Below are positions 54,692 through 62,843 of a stretch of 64,000 bases of DNA, piece by piece. The position numbers were made by a program, and so were the translations under genes. How positions within the stretch are numbered: position 1 is the stretch's first letter; every line of letters begins with the position of its first letter. The DNA lies in the NCBI GenBank assembly GCA_013178095.1, contig JABLXK010000006.1, forward strand, positions 1-64,000. The letters run 5' to 3'. The notes under the pieces are model-generated. The model was not told the origin of the DNA. It made no database searches and saw nothing but the letters and a program-made list of their open reading frames with translations. This DNA is from Anaerolineae bacterium. GTDB taxonomy: Bacteria; Chloroflexota; Anaerolineae; Anaerolineales; Anaerolineaceae.

Positions 54692-56554
54692 ATGAATCAG
54701 CCTATAAATGATAAACAAGCGCTTTCCCGGATTGAAGCCCTGCTCCGATCCATCCAACCGCTTCCCGGCGAGGGTTTCAATCGCCGCATGCAGTCCGCTC
54801 CCTGGAATGTTTCCGATGCCGGGGGGAAAAGGACTTTCCACCCTGTGCGCAGTTACCGGCTGGCCGGCTTGGTCGTCATCGCGGTCCTTCTGGTTGGCCT
54901 GGCCTTCACTCCCGCCGGCCAGGTGCTGGCGCAGGAGATCATCCATTTCTTCAACCAGATCATCGGCAACACTTTCCCGCTGCCGAAAGATCAAATCATG
55001 GCGCCCGTACCCACTAGCACGCCGCAGCCGACCTATTACCCGGCATTGCTTCCGGCAGATCAAATAACCGAAACCGAATCAGCGCCGGAAGTCACGCCGC
55101 TGCCTGATTCCCAGTTGAACCTCGACCTGCTGCAGGACACGGACAGCACCACTGCCAGGGGGCTGGTGGATTTTCCGCTGCTCGAACCCTCCTTTTTGCC
55201 GGATGCCTACCGGCTGCGCAATATCCGCTACGACGACACTCAAAAAGCGGTGCTGTTTACTTATGCTTCCGGGAATGCTGGGCCACGCGAGTATTTTGTC
55301 CTCGCCCAGGGTCGTAACCTGGCAGCGCTGCAAATCCCCGCGGATGCCAGCCGGGAAACGCTCCAGGTTGGCGGGAATGCCATCCAATGGATCAGCGCCC
55401 CCACCCTGTTCGCGGACGGCGCCGGTACGGTCCTGCGCTGGGAACAGGCCGGTGTGGAACGGATGCTGGAAATCTTTCAGGGAGATGCCGGGAATGAAAC
55501 CGGATTGGCGCGGGAGGTCTGGTTGTCCGTGCTCAATGGATTGACGACCTGCCCGGCGGATGGCAGCGACCAGGACTACGCCTGTGCGGTGAATCATGCG
55601 GCGGTCGCGGCCGGGTTCACGCCTTGGCAATTTCCCCAGGCGCCTGATGGATATACCTTCAAAAACGCCTACTATAAGGCTGGCTTGACCGCCATCTGGT
55701 ATGCAAGTCCGGCCGGAGAATTGGGCGTGCTGCAATCCAGCGATGATTTCAAGTCGCAGGAGGCTAACGACTGGTTTTCGGTTCCGCAGGATGTCATCCA
55801 GGAAGTGACCGTAAACGGCCAGGCAGCCGAATTCGTGAATGGCAGTTTCGTGGCGCGGCCCGGCGAAGATCACGCCATTTGGAATCCCGATTCCGGCCAG
55901 ATCCGCTTGCGCTGGAAGCAGGATGGCTGGTGGTTCCAGTTCGTCAAATGGGGCGCACCCGCCATGCAGCCGCAGCAACTGGCCGACCTGGCTTCCAATC
56001 TGACGCCAGACGTGCAAAAGGTCGATTCCGGCAACCAGACAGCCAACGTTTCCATCCCGCAGCCGGACGTTTACCGGTCGATCGCGGATGCTGAAAAAGC
56101 CTATGGGAAAAAATTCCTGCAGCCGGCGGTCCTGCCGGATGGGCTGCCCTTCAGCCACGCTCTCTTGAATGAAGATGGCAGTATCATGTTGTTATATGGG
56201 GATTTCGCGGATGACAAGCTGCAATTGCTCGGCAATATGCTCATGTTGTCACAAGGTAAGAAGGAAAAGGATTTCACAGAACTATATAAGGTTTTCCCCG
56301 CAGAAGCTTTCACCGCGGCGGAAGTCAATGGATTGCCGGCCCACCTGATCAGGGGAGGGATGCTGATCGGCTCTTATGATGCATCCGGGAATTCATTAAT
56401 TGATGCCCCGGTTTGGCAGCAGGAGCCATTCTGCCTGAGCCTGTATTGGGAGAAAGACGACCAATTCTATATCTTGCAGTTTTCGACGGTCACCGGTTCC
56501 GGCGCGCGTATTTCGGATGAGGATTTGATCAAAATCGCCGAATCGCTTCAGTAA
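54692..56554 (+). CDS. Large membrane protein, probable anti-sigma factor with DUF4367-like domains
   Basis: A 620-residue single-span protein. About 50 cytoplasmic residues come first, then a hydrophobic segment near residues 54-74 (AGLVVIAVLLVGLAF), then a Pro/Thr-rich linker and a large extracytoplasmic part with repeated domains (residues 130-620) where strands such as YRLRNIRYDDTQKAVLFTYA resemble DUF4367. The ATG at 54692 has AAAGGAG before it; a longer upstream frame that overlaps the sigma gene is rejected. Its place right after an ECF sigma gene is the main basis for the anti-sigma call. The usual short zinc-binding anti-sigma domain is not obvious. Confidence 0.65.
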   Translation: MNQPINDKQALSRIEALLRSIQPLPGEGFNRRMQSAPWNVSDAGGKRTFHPVRSYRLAGLVVIAVLLVGLAFTPAGQVLAQEIIHFFNQIIGNTFPLPKDQIMAPVPTSTPQPTYYPALLPADQITETESAPEVTPLPDSQLNLDLLQDTDSTTARGLVDFPLLEPSFLPDAYRLRNIRYDDTQKAVLFTYASGNAGPREYFVLAQGRNLAALQIPADASRETLQVGGNAIQWISAPTLFADGAGTVLRWEQAGVERMLEIFQGDAGNETGLAREVWLSVLNGLTTCPADGSDQDYACAVNHAAVAAGFTPWQFPQAPDGYTFKNAYYKAGLTAIWYASPAGELGVLQSSDDFKSQEANDWFSVPQDVIQEVTVNGQAAEFVNGSFVARPGEDHAIWNPDSGQIRLRWKQDGWWFQFVKWGAPAMQPQQLADLASNLTPDVQKVDSGNQTANVSIPQPDVYRSIADAEKAYGKKFLQPAVLPDGLPFSHALLNEDGSIMLLYGDFADDKLQLLGNMLMLSQGKKEKDFTELYKVFPAEAFTAAEVNGLPAHLIRGGMLIGSYDASGNSLIDAPVWQQEPFCLSLYWEKDDQFYILQFSTVTGSGARISDEDLIKIAESLQ

Positions 56555-56586
56555 TGCTTTAGTAAAAGAAAAAGTAAAAAACATTG

Positions 56587-56622
56587 AAAACAGAACTCAT
56601 CGCTAAGATGGGTTCTGTTTTT
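56587..56622 (+). terminator. Intrinsic terminator after the sigma/anti-sigma pair
   Basis: AAAACAGAAC followed by TCATC and the complementary GATG..GTTCTGTTTT make a long stem with a T-rich end. Confidence 0.85.
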
Positions 56623-56655
56623 ATCCGAAAAGCGCCGGATCGGAGCAAAACCCTG

Positions 56656-56682
56656 CCGTAATTTCTACGGCTGTGCTACAAT
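56656..56682 (+). promoter_or_regulatory. Extended -10 promoter with palindrome before the Tyr leader
   Basis: TGCTACAAT at 56674-56682 is an extended -10 box. CCGTA (56656-56660) and TACGG (56666-56670) form a 5+5 bp inverted repeat where the -35 region would be. Transcription would begin near 56689, close to the leader ATG at 56691. Confidence 0.5.
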
Positions 56683-56690
56683 CAGGCCTC

Positions 56691-56759
56691 ATGGCGAGCG
56701 TACAAAGATCGTTCACGCGAATCAACACCATTACCACCCTACTGTATTATTATCTTTAG
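56691..56759 (+). CDS. Short leader peptide ending in Tyr-Tyr-Tyr-Leu
   Basis: A 22-residue frame starting MASVQRSFTRINT and ending TLLYYYL. It lies 132 bases before the ATG of a tyrosine phenol-lyase/tryptophanase-family gene. The stop codon abuts a strong hairpin beginning at 56759. Three consecutive Tyr codons just before the stop are what a tyrosine-sensing regulatory leader would have. The ATG lies only a few bases after the predicted transcription start, so a leaderless or nearly leaderless start would be needed; no ribosome site is seen. Confidence 0.6.
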   Translation: MASVQRSFTRINTITTLLYYYL

Positions 56760-56827
56760 GGGCTTGCCTGGCTGCTGAATAGCAGGTAAAGCCCCGTTCC
56801 CCCACAATCGGCCTGGCAAGGCCGATT
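56759..56827 (+). promoter_or_regulatory. Competing hairpins after the Tyr leader
   Basis: Hairpin 1 pairs GGGGCTTGCCTG (56759-56770) with CAGGTAAAGCCCC near 56783-56795. Hairpin 2 pairs AATCGGCCT (56806-56814) with AGGCCGATT (56819-56827) and runs into a T-rich tail, so it may be a weak terminator. CTTGCC in hairpin 1 and GGCAAG (56815-56820) in hairpin 2 are complementary, so a third pairing could exclude both. Confidence 0.55.
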
Positions 56828-56890
56828 TGCATTTCCATACCCGGATCTCATTTTATTAATTGTTTTCAACACACCCAAGGAGCATCGATC

Positions 56891-58336
56891 ATGAATATCA
56901 CACTATCCACCGGCAAGATCATCCCCATCGAGATGCACAAAGTCAAGATTGTGCAAAAGACCAACCTGCCCTCATCCAAACGCCGCCTGGAGGCCATCAA
57001 CGAGGCGGGCTACAACACCTTCCTGCTGCGCACGCGCGACGTCTTTTTGGACATGCTCACCGATAGCGGTACCAACGCCATGAGCGATAACCAGCTCGGC
57101 GCCATGATGGTTTCCGACGAAGCCTACGCCGGCAGCGAGAGCTTCTACAAGCTGGCCGACGCGGTCAAAGAGGTGCTCGGTTTCAAGTACCTGCTGCCCG
57201 TGCACCAGGGCCGCGCCGCCGAGCACCTGCTGGCCAAAGCTTTCGTCAAACCCGGCGACGTGGTGCCCATGAACTACCACTTCACCACCACCAAAGCCCA
57301 CGTGGACCTGGCCGGCGGCAAGGTGGCGGAGATCTTCAAAGAAGGCGCGCTCGAGACCGCCAGCAGCAATCCTTTCAAAGGCAATCTGGATCCCGCCAAG
57401 CTGGAAGCGCTGGTCAAGCAGCATGGTGTGGCGCACATCCCCTTCGTGCGCATGGAAGCCACCACCAACCTGATCGGCGGGCAGCCCTTCTCCATGGCCA
57501 ACCTGCGTGAGGTCAAGGCCATGGCCGCCTCCTTCGGCATCCCGCTGGTGTTCGACGGCAGCCTGATCTCCGAGAACGCCTATTTCATCCAGCAGCGCGA
57601 GCCCGAGTTCAAGGGCGCCACCATCCAGCAGGTCATCACTGAACTGATGAAGAACGTGGACATTTTCTACATGTCCGGGCGCAAAAGCGCGGCCGTGCGC
57701 GGCGGGCTGATCGCCACCAACGAGAAGAAGTTTTATGACGCGATCCTGCCCTGGCTGCCGGTTTACGAGGGTTTTGCCACCTACGGTGGCATGTCCACCA
57801 AGGAAGTCGAGGCCATGGCTGTCGGCTTGCGCGAGATGACCGAGCAGGCGGTGGCCAGCAGCGGCGCCGATTTCATCCAGTACTTCGTCAACCGCCTGGA
57901 AGAAGAGGGCGTGCCTGTAGTCACGCCTGCCGGCGGGCTGGCCTGCCACCTGGACGCTATGCGCTTCCTGCCGCACATCCCACAGGCGCAATACCCGGCC
58001 GGCGCGCTGGCTGCGGCTTTCTATATCGCCTCCGGTGTGCGCGGCATGGAACGCGGCACGGTTTCGATGGACCGCGACGCGCAGGGCAACGACGTGATGT
58101 CTGATCTGGAGCTGCTGCGCCTGGCCGTCCCGCGCCGTCTCTACACCATGTCGCACATCGAATACGCCGTGGATCGCGTCAAATGGCTGTACGCGCATCG
58201 CGAGATGGTCGGCGGCTTGCAGTTCGTGGAGGAGCCGCCCGTGCTGCGCTTCTTCTTCGGCCGCCTGGAGCCTGTCGGCGATTGGGGCGTCCAACTGGCC
58301 GCAGCTTTCCGCGCCGACTTCGGCGACGAGTTCTAG
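56891..58336 (+). CDS. Tyrosine phenol-lyase/tryptophanase-family PLP lyase
   Basis: A 481-residue beta-eliminating lyase. The PLP Lys is Lys265 in MSGRKS (Lys257 of Citrobacter tyrosine phenol-lyase, TPL). Thr132 in FTTT (Thr124) and the Arg in GMERG (Arg381) match TPL and not tryptophanase, where these positions are Asp and Ile. Asn193 (ATTNLIGG) and Asp222 (FDGS) are kept, but the Arg three residues after that Asp (Arg217) is Leu225. It may split tyrosine to phenol, pyruvate and ammonia or act on a related substrate. The Tyr-rich leader upstream favours a tyrosine link. Confidence 0.82.
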   Translation: MNITLSTGKIIPIEMHKVKIVQKTNLPSSKRRLEAINEAGYNTFLLRTRDVFLDMLTDSGTNAMSDNQLGAMMVSDEAYAGSESFYKLADAVKEVLGFKYLLPVHQGRAAEHLLAKAFVKPGDVVPMNYHFTTTKAHVDLAGGKVAEIFKEGALETASSNPFKGNLDPAKLEALVKQHGVAHIPFVRMEATTNLIGGQPFSMANLREVKAMAASFGIPLVFDGSLISENAYFIQQREPEFKGATIQQVITELMKNVDIFYMSGRKSAAVRGGLIATNEKKFYDAILPWLPVYEGFATYGGMSTKEVEAMAVGLREMTEQAVASSGADFIQYFVNRLEEEGVPVVTPAGGLACHLDAMRFLPHIPQAQYPAGALAAAFYIASGVRGMERGTVSMDRDAQGNDVMSDLELLRLAVPRRLYTMSHIEYAVDRVKWLYAHREMVGGLQFVEEPPVLRFFFGRLEPVGDWGVQLAAAFRADFGDEF

Positions 58337-58493
58337 ACTCTCGAATGGAAACCTCAGCTCCTTCTCCCGATCACTGAGCGCTTGCCCTCAACGTAGTGTA
58401 GGGTGTCGAAGTGTGGGAGAGGGAGCCAAAGAGAAAATTCAAATTTCAGTCACGTGGCACAGGATCTCAGGTGGCGGGAGAGAATTTTATTAA

Positions 58494-58536
58494 GATTGTC
58501 TTCGCGAGGCCGGCAAAGCCGGCCGTGGCGATCTTC
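58494..58536. repeat. REP-like palindromic repeat
   Basis: GATTGTCTTCGCGAGG, a GCCGGC/GCCGGC stem with an AAA loop, then GTGGCGATCTTCG. It is a member of the TTGCGAG/GCAATCTC set seen at 30194 and 31309-31560. Confidence 0.6.
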
Positions 58537-58567
58537 GCAGGCAATTGCGTGGGCAATTGCCGAAGAT

Positions 58568-58608
58568 ACCATGTACGGCACAGGTTTCATTTCTGTGCCG
58601 TATATGGT
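58568..58608. repeat. Long imperfect inverted repeat
   Basis: ACCATGTACGGCACAG (58568-58583) and CTGTGCCGTATATGGT (58593-58608) pair with one mismatch around a 9-base loop. There is no T run on either side, so a simple terminator is unlikely. It lies in a gene-free patch between the lyase and the GH18 gene. Confidence 0.6.
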
Positions 58609-58635
58609 ACAAACCTTTTTCCCATACCCCAATTT

Positions 58636-58658
58636 TTAACCACAGATGAACACAGATT
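58636..58658. repeat. CCACAGATGAA-type dispersed repeat, copy 2
   Basis: TTAACCACAGATGAACACAG opens the stretch; related to 50006-50033 and to 63488-63549 in reverse. Confidence 0.6.
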
Positions 58659-58730
58659 TTTTCATTAATACTGCCCACCAAAATGCGTCTACTTTCAACC
58701 TCGCCTGATGTCGCAATCTTGCTTCTAGAT

Positions 58731-58879
58731 ATGTCTTAGCGAGCGAAGCGAAGCAATCTTCTCCACCTACTGCATGAGCAGTGGATGGATATACACCACC
58801 AAAGTGACTACTAGACGACAGGTGATGGTGTACATCAGACATTGAGATCGCCACGTCGCTTCGCTCCTCGCGATGACAA
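58731..58879. repeat. Composite MITE-like repeat with imperfect terminal inverted repeats
   Basis: The ends TGTCTTAGCGAGCGAAGCGA (58733-58752) and the reverse complement of CTTCGCTCCTCGCGATGACA near 58860-58878 are imperfect inverted repeats. Internal ATACACCACC and GGTGATGGTGTACAT can also pair. Similar internal and end sequences occur at about 31309-31494. The whole gap 58337-58981 holds repeats and no supported gene. Confidence 0.6.
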
Positions 58880-58981
58880 ACCTAAGCAAATCAGCTGAGA
58901 TAGAAAAAAACCTCTCTCTCGAAATGAAAATAAATAAATCATGGCAATTTTGAAATAACTGGTATAAGCTACAATCATTAC

Positions 58982-60034
58982 ATGACCAAATCCTTACCAG
59001 TATTATTGATGAATTTCCTTGTAATGAGTTGTATTAAAACTTTCATTCCTACTCCAGTTCCTCCCTCCTCTCCCCACATCCTGGCCTACTACACCGGCGA
59101 AGCAGCCTCGCTGGCCTCGCTGAAAGCCTCCTCCTCCCACCTTGACATGCTCTCCATCGACGTGTTCAACGTGCAGGACGACGGCACCATCGCGCGCGGC
59201 GATGACCTGGGCGCGGCGGATTACGCCGTTCAGCGCAATATTCAGGCCTATGCCTGCGTCAGCAATTACCGCGGCGAGCCGCTCTGGGATTTCGACCCCG
59301 CATTGGCGCGCGCGGCCATCCAGGATCACAAAGACACCTTCATTGATCAACTCCTTGACCTGGCGGGCGACCCGCGCTACGCCGGGATTAACATCGACCT
59401 GGAAAGTATTGCTTACTCGGACGACATTGCCGCCGACCGCGCCGCCTTCACCGCCTTTATTGAGGAACTGGCTGGCAAGCTGCACGCCCTGCATAAGCAA
59501 TTGGTCATCAGCGTGCCCGCCAAGTCGGCCGACTCCCCCGACGATGACTGGGCTTACCCCTACGACCTGGCCGCGCTGGGGAAAGCCGCCGATTACCTGC
59601 AGCTCATGACCTACGACCAGCACGGCCCCTGGGGCGAGCCCGGGCCGATCGCTTCCCTGGACTGGGTGGAAGATTGCACGGCTTACAGCGCCTCCCTGGT
59701 CGACCCGGCCAAACTGCTCATCGGCTTGCCGGCTTACGCCTACGACTGGGACACCACCGACCCGCAAGCCGAGGTGGGCGAGCTGAAGTGGACCGATATC
59801 CCTGCGCTGCTGGCCAGGCCCGGCACGCAGACCGGGCGCGACGCGTCCGTTGATTCCCCCTATCTGATTTACACAGAAAATGAGCACGAGCACGTGGTCT
59901 GGTACGAAGATGCCGCCAGCATCCGTTCCAAGGCCAGCCTGGTCTCGCGCTACAAACTGGGCGGCCTGTCCGTCTGGGCGCTCGGCCAGGAGGATGCAAG
60001 CTTCTGGCAGGCAGTTGACGATGGGCTTCAATAG
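58982..60034 (+). CDS. Glycoside hydrolase family 18 lipoprotein, YaaH/YdhD-like
   Basis: A 350-residue GH18-type protein that would cleave peptidoglycan or chitin-like sugars. An N-terminal hydrophobic stretch ends at VMSC, a plausible lipobox, then the barrel begins HILAYYTGEAASL. The catalytic strand reads GINIDLES, the spore-cortex and YaaH variant of DGxDxDxE, with the catalytic Glu kept. LQLMTYDQHGPWGEPGPIA and LLIGLPAYAYDW are also characteristic. It has no LysM domains. It may be displayed on the cell surface. It stands alone after a 645-base repeat patch. Confidence 0.82.
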   Translation: MTKSLPVLLMNFLVMSCIKTFIPTPVPPSSPHILAYYTGEAASLASLKASSSHLDMLSIDVFNVQDDGTIARGDDLGAADYAVQRNIQAYACVSNYRGEPLWDFDPALARAAIQDHKDTFIDQLLDLAGDPRYAGINIDLESIAYSDDIAADRAAFTAFIEELAGKLHALHKQLVISVPAKSADSPDDDWAYPYDLAALGKAADYLQLMTYDQHGPWGEPGPIASLDWVEDCTAYSASLVDPAKLLIGLPAYAYDWDTTDPQAEVGELKWTDIPALLARPGTQTGRDASVDSPYLIYTENEHEHVVWYEDAASIRSKASLVSRYKLGGLSVWALGQEDASFWQAVDDGLQ

Positions 60035-60078
60035 ACACTCATCGCTATAATTTGCGTAGATAATGGAGGAGAAATTTC

Positions 60079-60708
60079 ATGACGATTCTATACATCTTGC
60101 TTGGTATTATTTTATTGGTGATCGTGGTCAACGCCGTATGGCGCCTGATTTCCGACCGCCGTTCGATTCCCTGCCCGGCCTGGCTGGGCTGGATGGTGGA
60201 GCTGGATAACCCCATCTTCCGCAACGACAGCGCCAAAGTGATCGTTTCGCACCTCGCGCTCCAACCCGGCTGGCGCGTGCTGGATTACGGCTGCGGCCCC
60301 GGCCGGCTCAGCCTGCCGCTGGCGCGCGCGCTCGCCCCGCAGGGGCGCGTGACTTCCCTGGACCTGCAGGCGGAAATGCTGGAGAAGGTGCGCGCCAAAG
60401 CGCAGGCTGAAAATCTGGACAACATCGAGTACGTGCGGGCGGAAGCCGGCCAGGCCCACCTGCCGGCCGGCGCATACGACGCGGCCATCCTGGTCACTGT
60501 GCTGGGCGAGCTGCCCGACGCGCCGCTTGCGCTGAAAGAGATCCATGCCTGCCTCAAGCCCGGCGGCCTGCTCTCCATCACTGAGGTGATCGCCGACCCG
60601 CACTTCCAGAAACAGGCCAAAGTGCGCGCCCTGGCGGCCGCCGCCGGTTTTGCCGAAAGCGCCTGCTTCGGCCGGCCCTGGTCGTATACCCTGAATTTCG
60701 TTAAATAA
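60079..60708 (+). CDS. Class I methyltransferase with N-terminal membrane anchor
   Basis: A 209-residue enzyme with one N-terminal hydrophobic helix (ILLGIILLVIVVNAVW) and a methyltransferase domain. VLDYGCGPGRLSLPLARAL is the SAM loop, VTSLDLQAEMLEKVRAKA the acidic loop, and AILVTVLGELPDAPLALKEI and CLKPGGLLSITEV later motifs. The RxxAAAAGFAES C-terminus fits UbiE-like enzymes. It may act on a membrane lipid or quinone. It is followed by a terminator and then the MarR gene. Confidence 0.87.
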   Translation: MTILYILLGIILLVIVVNAVWRLISDRRSIPCPAWLGWMVELDNPIFRNDSAKVIVSHLALQPGWRVLDYGCGPGRLSLPLARALAPQGRVTSLDLQAEMLEKVRAKAQAENLDNIEYVRAEAGQAHLPAGAYDAAILVTVLGELPDAPLALKEIHACLKPGGLLSITEVIADPHFQKQAKVRALAAAAGFAESACFGRPWSYTLNFVK

Positions 60709-60727
60709 TAAAAATAAAAGTAAAAGA

Positions 60728-60756
60728 CTTGCCTCGCAAGGGCAGGTATTTTTTTT
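60728..60756 (+). terminator. Intrinsic terminator after the methyltransferase gene
   Basis: CTTGCC (60728-60733) and GGCAGG (60741-60746) with a TCGCAAG loop, followed by a run of eight or nine T. Confidence 0.8.
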
Positions 60757-60766
60757 GAATCAGAGG

Positions 60767-60799
60767 TATAATTGATAGTAGCAATAATAAGTACTACTA
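60767..60799 (+). promoter_or_regulatory. -10 box and operator-like repeat of the MarR gene
   Basis: TATAAT at 60767-60772 is the -10 box. TAGTAG (60776-60781) and CTACTA (60794-60799) form a 6+6 bp inverted repeat with a 12-base spacer just after it, fitting self-repression by the MarR-family product. Confidence 0.6.
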
Positions 60800-60809
60800 A
60801 GGAAATAAT

Positions 60810-61298
60810 ATGACTGATGCTGAAATGATCGCGCTGGCTTCCGAGATCCAGGTCTACACCGCCCTGTTGCTCAAATTTTTCAACAACTCGCTGGAGGGGC
60901 GCCTGCGCGCCCGCGGTCTGGCGATCAGCGCCCTGCAGCATTCCATCCTGCGCATACTGGAGCACGAAACCCTCACCATCAGTGAGATCTCCAAACGCCT
61001 GGGCCTGGAGCCTTCCACCGTGCTGCGCTCGCTGGACGCGCTGGAGCGCAAAGGTCTGGCGCTGCGCGGGCGCGACGCGCGCGACCGCCGCCGCAACCCG
61101 CTGCACGTCACCGACGAGGGGCGGCGCTTCCTGGCGGAGGTGCCGGTCATCGCCGCGGATGATCCCGCGCTGCTGGCGCTGCGGCACATCGGTCCGCAGG
61201 CGGGGGCACGCCTGCGCGATTTGCTGAAGAAATACATCCTGCAGTCGCCCGATGGCCAACTGGTCGTCCCCCAAATGGAAGTATTGAAACGAAAATAA
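60810..61298 (+). CDS. MarR-family transcriptional regulator
   Basis: A 162-residue winged-helix regulator. GLAISALQHSILRILEHETLTISEISKRLGLEPSTVLRSLDALERKGLA and the wing RGRDARDRRRNPLHVTDEGRRFL are typical. It probably controls itself through the palindrome upstream and the flavoprotein gene 23 bases after it. The ligand is unknown. Confidence 0.92.
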   Translation: MTDAEMIALASEIQVYTALLLKFFNNSLEGRLRARGLAISALQHSILRILEHETLTISEISKRLGLEPSTVLRSLDALERKGLALRGRDARDRRRNPLHVTDEGRRFLAEVPVIAADDPALLALRHIGPQAGARLRDLLKKYILQSPDGQLVVPQMEVLKRK

Positions 61299-61321
61299 TA
61301 ATAAAGATAAGGAATTTCATC

Positions 61322-62818
61322 ATGAATCAAAAATCGATCGCCATTATCGGCGCCGGCATTGCCGGGCTTTCCGCCGGCTGCTACGCGCGCATGAACGGTT
61401 ACGATGCGACCATCTACGAAATGCACAACCTGCCCGGCGGGGTGTGCACCTCCTGGAAGCGCCAGGGTTACACCATCGACGGTTGCATCGGCTGGCTGCT
61501 GGGCTCCTCCCCGTCATCTTCCTATTACCGCATTTATGAGGAATTGGGCGCGGTTCAAGGCCGCACCTTTATCAATCACGATGAGTTCCTGCGCGTGCAC
61601 GATGAGAACGGGCAGGAGCTGGTCCTATATACCGACCCAGATAAACTGGAAGCGCACCTGAAGCAGCTCTCACCCGCCGACGCGCCGGTCATCGATGAAT
61701 TTATGGCTGCGCTGCGCGTCTGTGCGCGTTTTAACCCCGACGTGGAAAAAGCCCCCGAGCTGATGAGCCCGCTGGATGGCCTCAAATTCCTCTCGCAGAA
61801 CGGGGCATTCCTCAAGGTGAACGCCGCCTGGAAGGACGTGACCATGGCCGATTTCGCCGCGCGTTTTTCCTCGCCCTTCCTGCGCCGCGCCTTCCCGCTG
61901 GCCTTCAGCGATCCGTTTGCGCTGATCATGACCCTGGGATGGCTGAGTCAAAAAGCAGCCGGCTTTCCACTGGGCGGCTCGCTGGAATTCGCGCGCGCCA
62001 TCGAGCGCCGCTTCCTTGCCCTGGGCGGGCAAATCCATTACGGCGCGCGCGTGGAGCAGATTTTGGTGGAGGGCGGGCGCGCCTGCGGCCTGCGCCTGGT
62101 GGACGGCAGCCGGCAGCCCGCGGACATCGTCATTTCAGCCGCCGACGGGCACGCCACCCTGTTCGACCTGTTGCAGGGCGAATATCTCAACGACGACCTG
62201 CGCCGTTATTACAAGGATTTTTCCCTGTACGACCCGCTGGTGTACGTCACCCTGGGCGTGGCGCGCTCATTCGCCGGCCTGCCGCACTGGGTGGTCTACC
62301 CGCTGCCTGAGGCGCCCGATTTACCCGTGATCGGCGGGCAAGCCCAGCCCTCGCTAGGCGTCGAGATCTACAACTTCGACCCCAGCCTGGCGCCGATCGG
62401 AAAGACGCTCATCAAATGTATGTTCCCCTGCGATTACGATTATTGGAAGAACCTGTCGGCCGATCCGGCTCGCTATCAGGCTGAAAAAGACAACATCGCC
62501 GACTGGGTGATCGCGCAGCTTGACCAACACTATCCCGGCCTGGCCGCCCAGGTGGATATGCGCGACGTAGCCACCCCTTTGACCTGGGAGCGCTACACCG
62601 CCAACTGGCGCGGCAGTTTCGAGGGCTGGAAGATGACCAAAGAGAATACCCCGCCCTTCCGCATGCCCCGCACCCTGCCCGGCTTGCGGAATTTCTACAT
62701 GGCCGGCCAGTGGGTGGAGGTGGGCGGCGGCATCCCGGCTGTGGCGGTTTCCGCCCGCAACCTCCTGCAAATTATCTGCAAGGCCGACGGGCGCAAGTTC
62801 ACGGCCTTCCTGCCCTAG
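61322..62818 (+). CDS. FAD-dependent oxidoreductase, phytoene desaturase-like
   Basis: A 498-residue flavoprotein of the CrtI/CrtO amine-oxidase group. The FAD dinucleotide motif IAIIGAGIAGLSAGCYARMNGYDATIYEMHN leads to PGGVCTSWKRQGYTIDG, and the C-terminal FYMAGQWVEVGGGIPAVAVSARNLLQIIC completes the FAD site. Members desaturate or isomerise carotenoids, or oxidise other lipids; no phytoene synthase gene is nearby, so the substrate stays open. It is co-transcribed with the MarR regulator. Confidence 0.88.
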   Translation: MNQKSIAIIGAGIAGLSAGCYARMNGYDATIYEMHNLPGGVCTSWKRQGYTIDGCIGWLLGSSPSSSYYRIYEELGAVQGRTFINHDEFLRVHDENGQELVLYTDPDKLEAHLKQLSPADAPVIDEFMAALRVCARFNPDVEKAPELMSPLDGLKFLSQNGAFLKVNAAWKDVTMADFAARFSSPFLRRAFPLAFSDPFALIMTLGWLSQKAAGFPLGGSLEFARAIERRFLALGGQIHYGARVEQILVEGGRACGLRLVDGSRQPADIVISAADGHATLFDLLQGEYLNDDLRRYYKDFSLYDPLVYVTLGVARSFAGLPHWVVYPLPEAPDLPVIGGQAQPSLGVEIYNFDPSLAPIGKTLIKCMFPCDYDYWKNLSADPARYQAEKDNIADWVIAQLDQHYPGLAAQVDMRDVATPLTWERYTANWRGSFEGWKMTKENTPPFRMPRTLPGLRNFYMAGQWVEVGGGIPAVAVSARNLLQIICKADGRKFTAFLP

Positions 62819-62843
62819 AAGAATTGCGAATACAATAGGGGAC

